64,000 nucleotides of DNA from Bacteroidota bacterium (lineage in GTDB: Bacteria > Bacteroidota > Bacteroidia > B-17B0 > Aurantibacillaceae), in assembly GCA_030692515.1 (NCBI GenBank), contig JAUXZS010000030.1, positions 1 to 64,000 on the forward strand, given 5' to 3'. A program made the position numbers and the translations under genes. The notes beneath the pieces are model-generated. The model saw only the letters and a program-made list of their open reading frames with translations. It ran no database searches and was not told the DNA's origin. The stretch's first letter is position 1. The number at the start of each line of letters is the position of its first letter. This document shows, in pieces, positions 19,225 through 27,367 of this stretch.

Positions 19225-19261
19225 CTATAATATTAACTAAATCAATTTAAAAATTAATCAC

Positions 19262-21277
19262 ATGAAAAAAAATCTATTAACCTTAGGTTTAATGATTGCT
19301 GGAATGACTGTGTTTGCTCAGAGTCCACGTTTATCATTATTCGAAGAATTCACAGGGGAAAATTGTCCTCCGTGTGCATCAACAAATCCTGGCTTAAACA
19401 TTACTTTAGCTAGCCCTACAAACACAACTAAGGTGGTAGCGATTAAGTGGCAAGTGCCTATTCCATCAGCACCAACAAATACTTGGTCTTTATGGAAAAC
19501 AAATCAATCAGAAATTCAATGGCGTTATGGCGCTTCTCCTGCAGGATATGGTTATATGTCTGCTTGGACTTCTACGACTGCTCCTACAAGCGGAATTAAC
19601 TCTGCTCCACAGGCAAGAATAGATGGTGAACACCTTTGGGCTATTCCAGGTGGTGGAGCCGCAAATGACCATGCTTTTTATGGAAGCAACGCTTTATTTG
19701 CTGCTGCATCTTCTTATACATCACCATTCTCAATTTCAATGAATCGTGCTTGGAATCCAACATTTACAGCAGTTACTGTTACTGTTAATATTCAAGCAAC
19801 AGCAAACTATACATCTACTGGCGCTTTAGTTTACCGTTTAGTTATGATTGAAAGACATATTAATTTTGCAACTGCTCCGGGAACAAATGGAGAAAAAGAT
19901 TTTGAAGACGTAGCTGTAAAATCGTATCCTACAACTCAATCAGGAACAGTTACAACAAGTATGGGAACTGCAATGGCTTCTGCCTGGACTGTTGGTCAAA
20001 CACAATCATTTACCATCAACTGTGTATTACCTTCATATATCAGAGATAAATCTGAAGTTGCTTTTGTTGGATTTATTCAAGATGATGGAAACAAAAAAGT
20101 TCAACAGGCTAGCTTAGCAAATATTGCCGGTTTATTAAATGATGCTAAGGCAATATCTGCAAACATAGGTGCTGTTGTTTGTTCTACTACTCTAATTCCA
20201 ACTGTTACTGTTAAAAATATTGGTTCTAATGCAATTACTGCATTTACTGTTTCTCCTGCATTAGATGCAGTTGCTGGCCCAAATGTTGTTTGGACAGGTA
20301 ACCTTGCTGCTGGAGCTTCTACAACAATTCCAATGAATATGTTAACTACTACAGCTGGTTCTCATACATACTCTTATAATATTTCTGGAGTTAGCGGTGG
20401 CGAATTTAACGTATCTAATAATAAATTAAGCCAAGGTTTTATTTGTTCACCTACTTATTTTGCAGGACCTGTTGTTGAGCCTTTTACGGCTGTAACATTC
20501 CCTCCAGCAAACTGGACTTTAGTTAACGCAAATGCTGGTCCAACTTGGAGCAGAAATGGTGCTGTTGGTGCTTATGGTAGCAATACTGGTGCTGCTAAAT
20601 ATGATTTCTATAATAATTCTGCAAATGGAGACGCTGATGATTTATATTTACCACCATCTGATTTAACTGCAATCAATGCGCCGGTGTTATCTTTTGATGT
20701 TGCTTATGCTCCTTATACTGCAGCTCCAAATATGGAAGTTGATAAATTAGAAGTTAAAGTTTCTACTGATTGTGGAGCTAATTGGGCAACGGTATTTAGT
20801 CAAGCTGGTGCAGCTTTAGCTACTTCTCCAAACGTAACATCTGCTTTCGTTCCAAATGCTACGCAATGGAAAACGGTTAACGTTGCATTAACTTCTTATT
20901 CAAATGCACCACAAGTTTTAGTAAAATTTGTTGCTACATCCGATTATGGAAATAACATGTATGTTGATAATATCAACTTAGCACAAGCTAATCCAACTTC
21001 AATTAAAAATAACGTTTCTAGTAATGTTAGTTTTGATTTGTATCCAAACCCTACAAATGGAGAAACTACCTTAAATATTAGTTCTGTGCTTTCTGGAAAC
21101 GCAAACGTTGTTGTAATTAACACATTAGGACAAGTTGTTTTTAGTAAACAAGTTCAATTAGCTGTAGGTGTTAATACTATTCAATTAGATGCTAAAGAAT
21201 TTGCATCTGGTTTGTATAATGTAATGGTTGAATCGAATAATGGTTCAATGGTTAAAAAATTAACTGTTACTAAATAA
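19262..21277 (+). CDS. Omp28-like secreted protein with CPPC motif and T9SS type A sorting domain (second copy)
   Basis: 671 residues, paralogue of the 14894 gene: signal peptide 1-20 (MTVFAQ), LFEEFTGENCPPCAS with Cys35/Cys38, the GTNGEKDFEDVAVKSYP segment shared with its sister, a CARDB-like middle domain, a choice-of-anchor segment (YLPPSDLTAINAPVLSFDV) and a T9SS type A domain (FDLYPNPTNGETTLNI ... KKLTVTK). It differs by an insertion of about 28 residues near 100-130, rich in Trp, Thr and Ser. It is expected to be displayed on or shed from the cell surface. It is followed by a small partner gene behind a terminator-like hairpin. Confidence 0.88.
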   Translation: MKKNLLTLGLMIAGMTVFAQSPRLSLFEEFTGENCPPCASTNPGLNITLASPTNTTKVVAIKWQVPIPSAPTNTWSLWKTNQSEIQWRYGASPAGYGYMSAWTSTTAPTSGINSAPQARIDGEHLWAIPGGGAANDHAFYGSNALFAAASSYTSPFSISMNRAWNPTFTAVTVTVNIQATANYTSTGALVYRLVMIERHINFATAPGTNGEKDFEDVAVKSYPTTQSGTVTTSMGTAMASAWTVGQTQSFTINCVLPSYIRDKSEVAFVGFIQDDGNKKVQQASLANIAGLLNDAKAISANIGAVVCSTTLIPTVTVKNIGSNAITAFTVSPALDAVAGPNVVWTGNLAAGASTTIPMNMLTTTAGSHTYSYNISGVSGGEFNVSNNKLSQGFICSPTYFAGPVVEPFTAVTFPPANWTLVNANAGPTWSRNGAVGAYGSNTGAAKYDFYNNSANGDADDLYLPPSDLTAINAPVLSFDVAYAPYTAAPNMEVDKLEVKVSTDCGANWATVFSQAGAALATSPNVTSAFVPNATQWKTVNVALTSYSNAPQVLVKFVATSDYGNNMYVDNINLAQANPTSIKNNVSSNVSFDLYPNPTNGETTLNISSVLSGNANVVVINTLGQVVFSKQVQLAVGVNTIQLDAKEFASGLYNVMVESNNGSMVKKLTVTK

Positions 21278-21295
21278 TAATTTGTATTAATAATT

Positions 21296-21326
21296 AAGCC
21301 TTGCCATTTACGGCAAGGCTTTTTTT
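21296..21326 (+). terminator. Terminator-like hairpin immediately before the small partner gene
   Basis: AAGCCTTGCC / GGCAAGGCTT, 10 perfect pairs with a 6-nt loop and a run of T. The next ATG is 12 bp downstream, leaving no room for a separate promoter. Confidence 0.85.
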
Positions 21327-21338
21327 AAATTTATAAAA

Positions 21339-22100
21339 ATGAAAAAATCAATACTTATTTTACTTTCTGTTTTTTGTCTAAACGGTTTTTCACAGTCGAG
21401 CATTTTACTTACCAATAGTAGCGCATCAGCAACACTCGCGGCTAATGAAATTGTTGTTGTTACAACCACTGCAAGCACAAACGTAAAAACTACGTTTGAT
21501 ATTACTAACACAAGTACATCAACGAAATCATATAATGCTAAACGTTACGATATTGTGTTACATAGTGCAGCCTCAACTACAGCTTCTGCTTATTTTTGTT
21601 TTGCTGGTTCTTGCTACGGCGATCAAGTTTTTGTGTCGCCAACATCTCTTACGCTTACTGCAGGGCAGAGCGCTTCAGAACTTCAAGGCTCATACAATAT
21701 GTTAATTGCTGATTTAGATGAAGCTGCAACAGTTGGATATAGCCTAGTAAAATATACATTTGTAAATACAGCAAACGCTAATGATTCGGTTCAAATAAGT
21801 GTTAAATATAATGCGGTTTTAGGTGTTAATGAAATAACCAATAATGCATTATCTTCTCTTGAATTATTTCCAAATCCAGCTAATGAAGTAACATTTTTAA
21901 AAGTTAACTCTCAAAAAGCAATGGATGCAAAAGTAATTGTTTGTAATGCACTTGGTGCAGTTGTTTTCGAAAAGCCTGTAAGTATTTTAGAAGGAAAAAA
22001 CAAGATTGAAGTTAACGTTGCTAACCTTAGCTCAGGTGTTTATTTCGCACAAATAAAAACTTTAAACGGCACTGTTACCAAAAAATTAGTAGTCAAATAA
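21339..22100 (+). CDS. Small secreted T9SS cargo protein (second copy of the partner family)
   Basis: 253 residues with signal peptide 1-18 (LNGFSQ). The body carries YFCFAGSCYGDQV and ends with a strand LVKYTFVNTANANDS, both aligning with the 18206 protein. The T9SS type A domain covers the last 80 residues (LELFPNPANEVT ... TKKLVVK). The gene sits 12 bp after a strong terminator-like hairpin and 61 bp after the large Omp28-like gene. The repeated arrangement (Omp28-like, hairpin, small cysteine-pair protein) suggests a functional unit that was duplicated. Function unknown. Confidence 0.8.
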   Translation: MKKSILILLSVFCLNGFSQSSILLTNSSASATLAANEIVVVTTTASTNVKTTFDITNTSTSTKSYNAKRYDIVLHSAASTTASAYFCFAGSCYGDQVFVSPTSLTLTAGQSASELQGSYNMLIADLDEAATVGYSLVKYTFVNTANANDSVQISVKYNAVLGVNEITNNALSSLELFPNPANEVTFLKVNSQKAMDAKVIVCNALGAVVFEKPVSILEGKNKIEVNVANLSSGVYFAQIKTLNGTVTKKLVVK

Positions 22101-22120
22101 TAGAATTATTTTCTCATCAG

Positions 22121-22157
22121 AAAGCCCAGCGTCAATTGATTTGAAGCTGGGCTTTTT
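22121..22157 (+). terminator. Intrinsic terminator
   Basis: AAAGCCCAGC / GCTGGGCTTT, 10 perfect pairs around a 15-nt loop, then a T run. It ends the secreted-protein cluster. Confidence 0.85.
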
Positions 22158-22223
22158 GTTTAGAACTTATAACTAAAATCCAATTTTTTTTAGTTTCTTT
22201 ACATTCTAAATTTAATATTTAAC

Positions 22224-23234
22224 ATGGAATTATACTTAGACTCAGCTAATTTAAAAGAAATAGAAGAAGGCTTTAAATTAGGCTTCCTAAATGGATTAAC
22301 TACTACTCCTACTTTTATGCAAAAGGAGGGAATTATTGATATTGATGCAACTATTGTAAAACTTAGTAAAATTGTTCCTATACTTCAAATTGAAGCATTA
22401 GGAAATACCGCAGAAGAAGTTTTGGCAGAAGCAGAGCGCCAAGTTAAATTGGGCTTAGATCCTCAAAAAACAGTTTTTAAGATACCGGTGTCTTTAGAAG
22501 GTGTTCGCGCTTGTAAATTATTACGCGACAAAGGATATTTAGTAAATGTGCATTTAGTTTACACTTTACAACAAGCTTATATGGCAATGCAAGCAGGAGC
22601 AACTTATGTTTGTCCTTTAGTTGGTCGTTTACAAGATCAAGGACATGATGCTTTAGCATTGGTAGAACAATGTGTTGATGCAGTTGAAATTTATGGCTAC
22701 GATACAAAAATTATGTTTTCGTCAGTTAGAACTGTTGAACATGTGCGTAATGCAATTAATATCGGTGTTCACACAATTACAGTGCCTCTAAAAATATTAA
22801 AGCAATTAACAGAAAATAATTTTACCACTGTAGGAACAGACCAATTCATTATGGATACGCGTTTAATGATGGTAAAAGTAAAAGAAGCAATTAATGGTGT
22901 TAATCCGATTGTTCCTGAAGAGACAAATATAACCGATGCAATAATAAAATTAACTGAATTTAATTTTGGCGCAATTACTGTTGTAAAAAAAGATGGCAGC
23001 ATAAAAGGAGTGTTCACTGACGGAAGTTTGCGTAAATTATTAGGAGAAAAAGGAAGAGATGTTCTTTCAAAAAAACTAGGCGATTTAGAATACCGCGAGC
23101 CAATTACAATTGATGGAAACGTATTGTTAAATGAAGCAAATAATTTATTTAAAAAGACAAGTGTTGATACAATTGTAGTTACAAATAATGGTAAGCCTGT
23201 TGGGATGCTGGATATACAAGACTTAAAGTCATAA
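22224..23234 (+). CDS. Transaldolase/fructose-6-phosphate aldolase-like enzyme fused to a KdsD-type CBS pair
   Basis: 336 residues. Residues 1-215 are a TalC/FSA-type barrel: YLDSAN keeps Asp6, TVFKIPVSLEG carries the Schiff-base Lys86, and SSVR keeps the phosphate-binding Ser/Arg. Two key places differ: TTNPS, near-universal in the family, is TTTPT (Thr28), and the Phe/Tyr of SPFxGR is Leu132 (CPLVGR). Residues 225-336 are two CBS domains whose TDGSLRKLL and GMLDIQDL resemble the CBS pair of arabinose-5-phosphate isomerase KdsD rather than other CBS proteins. The next gene is KdsC-like. A sugar-phosphate aldolase role in making an ulosonate-like sugar is inferred; a plain pentose-phosphate transaldolase is the alternative but would not explain the CBS pair. 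Confidence 0.82.
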   Translation: MELYLDSANLKEIEEGFKLGFLNGLTTTPTFMQKEGIIDIDATIVKLSKIVPILQIEALGNTAEEVLAEAERQVKLGLDPQKTVFKIPVSLEGVRACKLLRDKGYLVNVHLVYTLQQAYMAMQAGATYVCPLVGRLQDQGHDALALVEQCVDAVEIYGYDTKIMFSSVRTVEHVRNAINIGVHTITVPLKILKQLTENNFTTVGTDQFIMDTRLMMVKVKEAINGVNPIVPEETNITDAIIKLTEFNFGAITVVKKDGSIKGVFTDGSLRKLLGEKGRDVLSKKLGDLEYREPITIDGNVLLNEANNLFKKTSVDTIVVTNNGKPVGMLDIQDLKS

Positions 23235-23247
23235 TTTAAAAAACATT

Positions 23248-23273
23248 AAGCCCTTTTAGTAGGGCTTTTTTTT
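23248..23273 (+). terminator. Terminator-like hairpin abutting the next start codon
   Basis: AAGCCCT / AGGGCTT with a 6-nt loop and a T run that ends at 23273; the ATG of the KdsC-like gene begins at 23274. It either terminates with partial readthrough or regulates ribosome access. Confidence 0.75.
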
Positions 23274-23981
23274 ATGCAAGAAATTGAAAATTTATATTCT
23301 GATTTGGGCGGAAAGTTTATTTCCCCAATTAATGACATTAAAAGCAAATTAAGTCATATTAAAGCTTTTGTATTTGACTGGGATGGCGTTTTTAATAACG
23401 GCCAAAAAGGAAATGGTGGAAGTAGTGATTTTAGTGAGGTAGATAGTATGGGAACTAATTTATTAAGATACTCTCATTTTTTAAAACATGGTAAATTGCC
23501 ATTAACTGCAATTATTAGTGGAGAGAAAAATGAAACAGCCTTTTATTTTTGTCAAAGAGAATGTTTTAATTATTCTTTTTTTAAGGTAGCGGCAAAGCTA
23601 AACGCTTTAAATTCAATTTGTGAAAATGAAAACATTCAGCCAAATGAAATAGCGTATTTTTTTGATGATGTTTTAGATTTATCTATTGCTGAGGTTTGCG
23701 GTGTGCGAATATTAGTTAACCAAAAAGCAAATCCATTATTTATTAATTATTGCGTAAAAAATAATTTAGTAGATTATTTAACCGCATCGCAGGGTGGGCA
23801 GTTTGCCGTTCGCGAAGCAACGGAATTATTAATTGCATTGAATGGAAATTATGATGAGGTAATTACCAATCGAAAAAATTCTACAGATGATTATTTGAGT
23901 TATATCGAAAAAAGAAAAGTAGTGAAAACAAAATTCTTTACAGTAATCGATAATAAAATTGAGCAAGTAAATCTAACTTAA
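23274..23981 (+). CDS. KdsC-like HAD-family phosphatase
   Basis: 235 residues. The HAD core has motif I FVFDWDGVFNNG (nucleophile Asp35, acid/base Asp37), motif II in TAIISGEKN and motif IV in FFDDVLD, laid out as in 3-deoxy-D-manno-octulosonate 8-phosphate phosphatase (KdsC), which has no large cap domain. It is longer than KdsC (about 170-190) through an N-terminal lead of about 28 residues and a C-terminal tail. It directly follows the transaldolase-CBS gene, so it may dephosphorylate that enzyme's product. The ATG is the first possible start; upstream in-frame codons give no alternative before a stop. The gene overlaps the convergent ABC transporter gene by 9 bp. Confidence 0.82.
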   Translation: MQEIENLYSDLGGKFISPINDIKSKLSHIKAFVFDWDGVFNNGQKGNGGSSDFSEVDSMGTNLLRYSHFLKHGKLPLTAIISGEKNETAFYFCQRECFNYSFFKVAAKLNALNSICENENIQPNEIAYFFDDVLDLSIAEVCGVRILVNQKANPLFINYCVKNNLVDYLTASQGGQFAVREATELLIALNGNYDEVITNRKNSTDDYLSYIEKRKVVKTKFFTVIDNKIEQVNLT

Positions 23982-25805
23982 CTCAAATTGCATTTTGCTT
24001 AGTTTATGATATAAGCCGGTTTCATTTAACAGTAATTGTTGATGAGTACCAACTTCTTGCACCATGCCGTTTTGTAATACAATTATTTTGTCGGCATTTC
24101 TTATTGTTGCAAGCCTATGTGCTATAACAATACTTGTTCTTCCAACCATTAATTTGTCTAAAGCTTCTTGCACTAAATGTTCGCTTTCGCTATCTAAACT
24201 ACTTGTAGCTTCATCTAAAATTAAAATGCTTGGGTTTTTTAATACAGCGCGAGCAATAGCAATTCTTTGTCTTTGTCCGCCCGACAGTTGTATGCCTCTT
24301 TCGCCAACCAATGTATTAAATTGATCAGGGAAAGATTTAATAAAGTCAAATGCATTTGCTTTTTTTGCGGCCTCTTCAATTTCTAAATCTGTAGAATTTG
24401 GTTTGCCATAAGCAATATTATCTTTAATTGTACCAGCAAATAAAATAACATCCTGCGGCACCAAAGCAATTTGTTTTCTTAGTTCTGTAAGCGAAATCGT
24501 TTTTGAATCAATACCATCAATTAATATTTTACCATTTATAGGATCGTAAAAGCGAAGAATTAGCGCGGCAATGGTTGTTTTTCCAGAGCCGCTAGAGCCT
24601 ACCAGAGCCACGGTTTGACCCGCGCCCGCTTTAAATGAAATGTTTTGTAGCACTTTAAATTCAGGGCGAGAAGGATAATTAAACGAAACGGAATTAAATT
24701 CTATTTCACCATTGGTTTGTTTTGAGGGTGTATTTTCTTTTAAGAAATCAATATTTTCGATTTCGCCATCTATCAATTCAAAAACTCTATCGGTTGCACC
24801 TAATGCGCGTTGTATAGATGCAATTTGTTCTGGCAAACCACCCAGAGAGCCTGCAACAAATAGCGATAGCATCATGAATGTGCCAAAGGCTTCAGCGGTT
24901 ATGGTTTTGTCAACTTTTAATGCAAAAAGCATTTGCCATAAAATAAAGAATACAGACCCAAAAACAAACACCATTACAAATGAAAAGAACAGCCCTCTGA
25001 AAATCCCATATCTTAAACCAAATTCGCGAATGCTGTTAGATATTTTATCGTACTTATTTATTTCATATTCTTCGTTTGTAAATGTTTTTACATTAGTAAT
25101 TCCTGTTAAAGCTTCCCCAACAATTACGTTTGATTCTGCAATTTTTTCTTGATAGGTTTTTGAAAATTTTCTTATTTGTTTTGAAAATAAAATGGCTACT
25201 ACTGTTAATGGTGGAATAATAATAAGAAACCATTTAGCAATTGCACCAGTAGTTGTGATTAATAGTATTAAGCCACCAACACCAACAATACTTTGTCGTA
25301 TAAACTCTGCAATATTTATTGTAAAAGCATCAGAAATAACCGTGATATCAGTCGCCATTCTACTACTTAACTCAGCCACTTGATTTTTAGAGAAAAAACT
25401 CATTGGCATTTGTATTAAACGCTTAAAAGTATCTTTTCTAATTGATTTTAAAATGTTTTCAGTTACCTGCGCAAAAAAGTAAACACGCCCAAATGAAAAT
25501 GCGGCTTGAACCAATAAAATAATTAACAAAACCAAGCCAATGCTCATTAATTCGCTTCTAACTTGATCAACAGGCTTTGAATTTTCGGCTAAATACCCAA
25601 GCATTTGCCCAGATTTTAAAGGAAATATTAATCCAACCCCTGCACTTCCCACTAAAAAAAACATACCCAAAACAAACTTCCATTTCTGTTTTCCCAAATA
25701 GCCGAAAAGTCTTGTAGAACGTTTAAGATTTGCTAAGGTTAACTTAGCTTTTGGTAATTCGTCGGTTTCACCGTTGGTTGGGCCAGCCCCTCTGCGTTTT
25801 GCCAT
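23973..25805 (-). CDS. MsbA-like ABC exporter (fused permease and ATPase)
   Basis: 610 residues. The N-terminal half has six membrane helices (about 40-330; for example FVLGMFFLVGSAGVGLIF and LVLLIILLVQAAFSFGRVYF). The C-terminal ATPase has Walker A GSSGSGKTTIAALIL, signature LSGGQRQRIAIARA, Walker B ILILDEATSSLDS and H-loop IAHRLATI. These homodimeric exporters flip lipids or expel drugs and peptides; lipid A precursor transport is the textbook role, but the substrate cannot be read here. The coding strand shows TAATTTTG 8 nt before the ATG, a likely -7 element with a short leader. It is convergent with the KdsC-like gene. Confidence 0.9.
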   Translation of the reverse strand: MAKRRGAGPTNGETDELPKAKLTLANLKRSTRLFGYLGKQKWKFVLGMFFLVGSAGVGLIFPLKSGQMLGYLAENSKPVDQVRSELMSIGLVLLIILLVQAAFSFGRVYFFAQVTENILKSIRKDTFKRLIQMPMSFFSKNQVAELSSRMATDITVISDAFTINIAEFIRQSIVGVGGLILLITTTGAIAKWFLIIIPPLTVVAILFSKQIRKFSKTYQEKIAESNVIVGEALTGITNVKTFTNEEYEINKYDKISNSIREFGLRYGIFRGLFFSFVMVFVFGSVFFILWQMLFALKVDKTITAEAFGTFMMLSLFVAGSLGGLPEQIASIQRALGATDRVFELIDGEIENIDFLKENTPSKQTNGEIEFNSVSFNYPSRPEFKVLQNISFKAGAGQTVALVGSSGSGKTTIAALILRFYDPINGKILIDGIDSKTISLTELRKQIALVPQDVILFAGTIKDNIAYGKPNSTDLEIEEAAKKANAFDFIKSFPDQFNTLVGERGIQLSGGQRQRIAIARAVLKNPSILILDEATSSLDSESEHLVQEALDKLMVGRTSIVIAHRLATIRNADKIIVLQNGMVQEVGTHQQLLLNETGLYHKLSKMQFELS

Positions 25806-25893
25806 AAAAGCAACAAAATTAAGGGATAAAATGACTTTTCATGTCATTAAATTGTAATAATGACTTTTAAAAACGGTTAAATTTTAAATAAAG

Positions 25894-25924
25894 TTTGTTG
25901 GAATAAAAATTACCGCTATATTTG
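25894..25924 (+). promoter_or_regulatory. Bacteroidota-type promoter of rpmH
   Basis: TTTG at 25894-25897, a 19-bp spacer, TATATTTG at 25917-25924. The bases after it (CAATCCATTTTTAAAA) are nearly the same as those after the promoter at 26240. Confidence 0.85.
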
Positions 25925-25968
25925 CAATCCATTTTTAAAAGTACAATTAACATTAAATATTTAATATC

Positions 25969-26124
25969 ATGAAAAGGACCTTTCAACCATCGCAACGTAA
26001 GAGAAAAAATAAACACGGATTCAAAGAGCGTATGGCAAGTGCAAACGGTCGTCGTGTATTAGCTTCACGCCGTTCAAAAGGACGTAAAAAACTAACTGTT
26101 AGCAGCGAAAAAACGCATAAATAA
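25969..26124 (+). CDS. rpmH: 50S ribosomal protein L34
   Basis: 51 residues beginning [20 protein letters not shown], with [15 protein letters not shown], the invariant L34 core. The tail [12 protein letters not shown] is typical for Bacteroidota. It is a rRNA-binding protein of the large subunit. It has its own consensus promoter and a strong terminator, so it is monocistronic. The common neighbours rnpA and dnaA are not present. Confidence 0.98.
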   Translation: MKRTFQPSQRKRKNKHGFKERMASANGRRVLASRRSKGRKKLTVSSEKTHK

Positions 26125-26139
26125 CTAATACTAATATTC

Positions 26140-26176
26140 AAAAAGTCGTTTTGGTGAATACTAAAACGACTTTTTT
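26140..26176 (+). terminator. Intrinsic terminator of rpmH
   Basis: AAAAGTCGTTTT / AAAACGACTTTT, 12 perfect pairs with a 10-nt loop, followed by more T. Confidence 0.9.
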
Positions 26177-26239
26177 GTTTATGAATATTTAGTAAAACTA
26201 TAAAACATTTTAGATTGCGGAATCTAAATGTTAATAAAT

Positions 26240-26269
26240 TTTGTAAGTCAAACAAAAAACCTATATTTG
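26240..26269 (+). promoter_or_regulatory. Bacteroidota-type promoter of DUF177-rpmF
   Basis: TTTG at 26240-26243, an 18-bp spacer, TATATTTG at 26262-26269, 22 bp before the ATG. The downstream CAGTCCTTTTTAAAA resembles the rpmH initial transcribed region. Confidence 0.85.
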
Positions 26270-26291
26270 CAGTCCTTTTTAAAAAGAGGAT

Positions 26292-26834
26292 ATGGGCAAA
26301 AGTAAGTACATAATACAATTTGGAGGCTTACCCATTGGTTTACACGAATTTGAATTTGAAGTAAACGATACGTTCTTTAGTAACATTGAAAATAGTGAAA
26401 TACAAAGTGGAGAAATTGACATTACCGCTACCCTTACAAAACAAAATCATTTATTACAAATGCATTTTAATTTTGAAGGAACAGTAAAGGTTGATTGTGA
26501 CAGGTGTTTAAAGCAATTCGATTTTCCAATAGAAGGAGAAGAGAATCTTGTAATTAAACACGGAAATCCTGATGAAAGCAATGACGAAATTTTAGTTATT
26601 GAAGAGGGAAGCGAAGAGTTTGATGTTTCACAATATTTATATGAATACATTATTTTAGCTATTCCTGCGCGACGTGTGCCCTGTGAACTTGATGAAAAAG
26701 AGTTTATATGTGATTATGAAACCTTGGATAAATTAAATAGTTTAACTTCTGAATCGGATGAAAGCGAAACAGATGCAAACAAAAACCCTTTGTGGGACCA
26801 ATTGAATAAATTAAAAAAGTTTAATAAAAATTAA
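26292..26834 (+). CDS. YceD/DUF177 family protein (large-subunit rRNA accumulation)
   Basis: 180 residues. The family core is [16 protein letters not shown] with a CxxC pair, followed by [17 protein letters not shown], the conserved helix of DUF177, and a late Cys in [12 protein letters not shown]177/YceD proteins are needed for normal 23S rRNA levels in bacteria and plastids, and their gene lies beside rpmF almost everywhere, as here (11 bp gap). The acidic C-terminus ([16 protein letters not shown]) ends in the WxxL motif often seen in the family. It is co-transcribed with rpmF. Confidence 0.92.
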   Translation: MGKSKYIIQFGGLPIGLHEFEFEVNDTFFSNIENSEIQSGEIDITATLTKQNHLLQMHFNFEGTVKVDCDRCLKQFDFPIEGEENLVIKHGNPDESNDEILVIEEGSEEFDVSQYLYEYIILAIPARRVPCELDEKEFICDYETLDKLNSLTSESDESETDANKNPLWDQLNKLKKFNKN

Positions 26835-26845
26835 AGTTAGAAACC

Positions 26846-27028
26846 ATGCCAAATCCAAAACGAAAACTATCACGTTCACGTAGAGACTCTCGTCGTGCAA
26901 CATACAAAGCACCATCAATGACAATTTCAAAAGATTCAACAACAGGCGAAGCGCATTTAATGCACCGCGCTCATTGGTTTGAAGGAAAACTTTACTATAA
27001 GGGTAAAGTTGTTATGGAAAAAGCATAA
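26846..27028 (+). CDS. rpmF: 50S ribosomal protein L32
   Basis: 60 residues starting [20 protein letters not shown], the L32 signature with the Bacteroidota [14 protein letters not shown] end. It has no cysteines, so this is the zinc-free form. It is second in the DUF177-rpmF operon and followed by a strong terminator, so plsX-fabH is not simply read through. Confidence 0.98.
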   Translation: MPNPKRKLSRSRRDSRRATYKAPSMTISKDSTTGEAHLMHRAHWFEGKLYYKGKVVMEKA

Positions 27029-27052
27029 TATTCATTAGTAATAAACTTTATT

Positions 27053-27080
27053 AAAAAGCAGGTATTATTACCTGCTTTTT
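27053..27080 (+). terminator. Intrinsic terminator of rpmF
   Basis: AAAAAGCAGGTA / TACCTGCTTTTT, 12 perfect pairs with a 4-nt loop. Confidence 0.9.
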
Positions 27081-27367
27081 ATGTTTTTGCTAATTATAAA
27101 CAAGAGGTTTTATTCAATTAGTTTAAAATTCAATTAATAGGAGAGCAAATTAAAAGAAAATAGGGTTTGAAAACCAGTGCTTTACGAGTTTTTAAATAAA
27201 CACTTTGCCTTAACGCACAATAAGTTAAGATTTTAGTTGGGTATGATTGAGAAATTAGAATATTTCTTCAACATAAAATCTTAATAAATCAGAGAGCCTC
27301 AATTGAATTTAAACATTTAAAAATTGTATTATTGTAGTTTGGTAAAAATTTGACGATTAAATTATTT
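27081..27367. other. Intergenic stretch before plsX
   Basis: 287 bp without a gene. It must hold the plsX promoter because a terminator precedes it, but I see no clear TTTG-N19-TAnnTTTG match and no conserved leader structure. Confidence 0.5.

Noticed and set aside
24712-25152. 146-codon open frame on the plus strand
   Set aside because: Antisense to the ABC exporter, which has all motifs.
25983-26318. 111-codon minus-strand frame across rpmH
   Set aside because: rpmH on the plus strand is certain, and the frame also crosses its terminator and the next promoter.
27081-27367. Riboswitch or structured leader before plsX
   Set aside because: I found no convincing hairpin or known aptamer sequence there.
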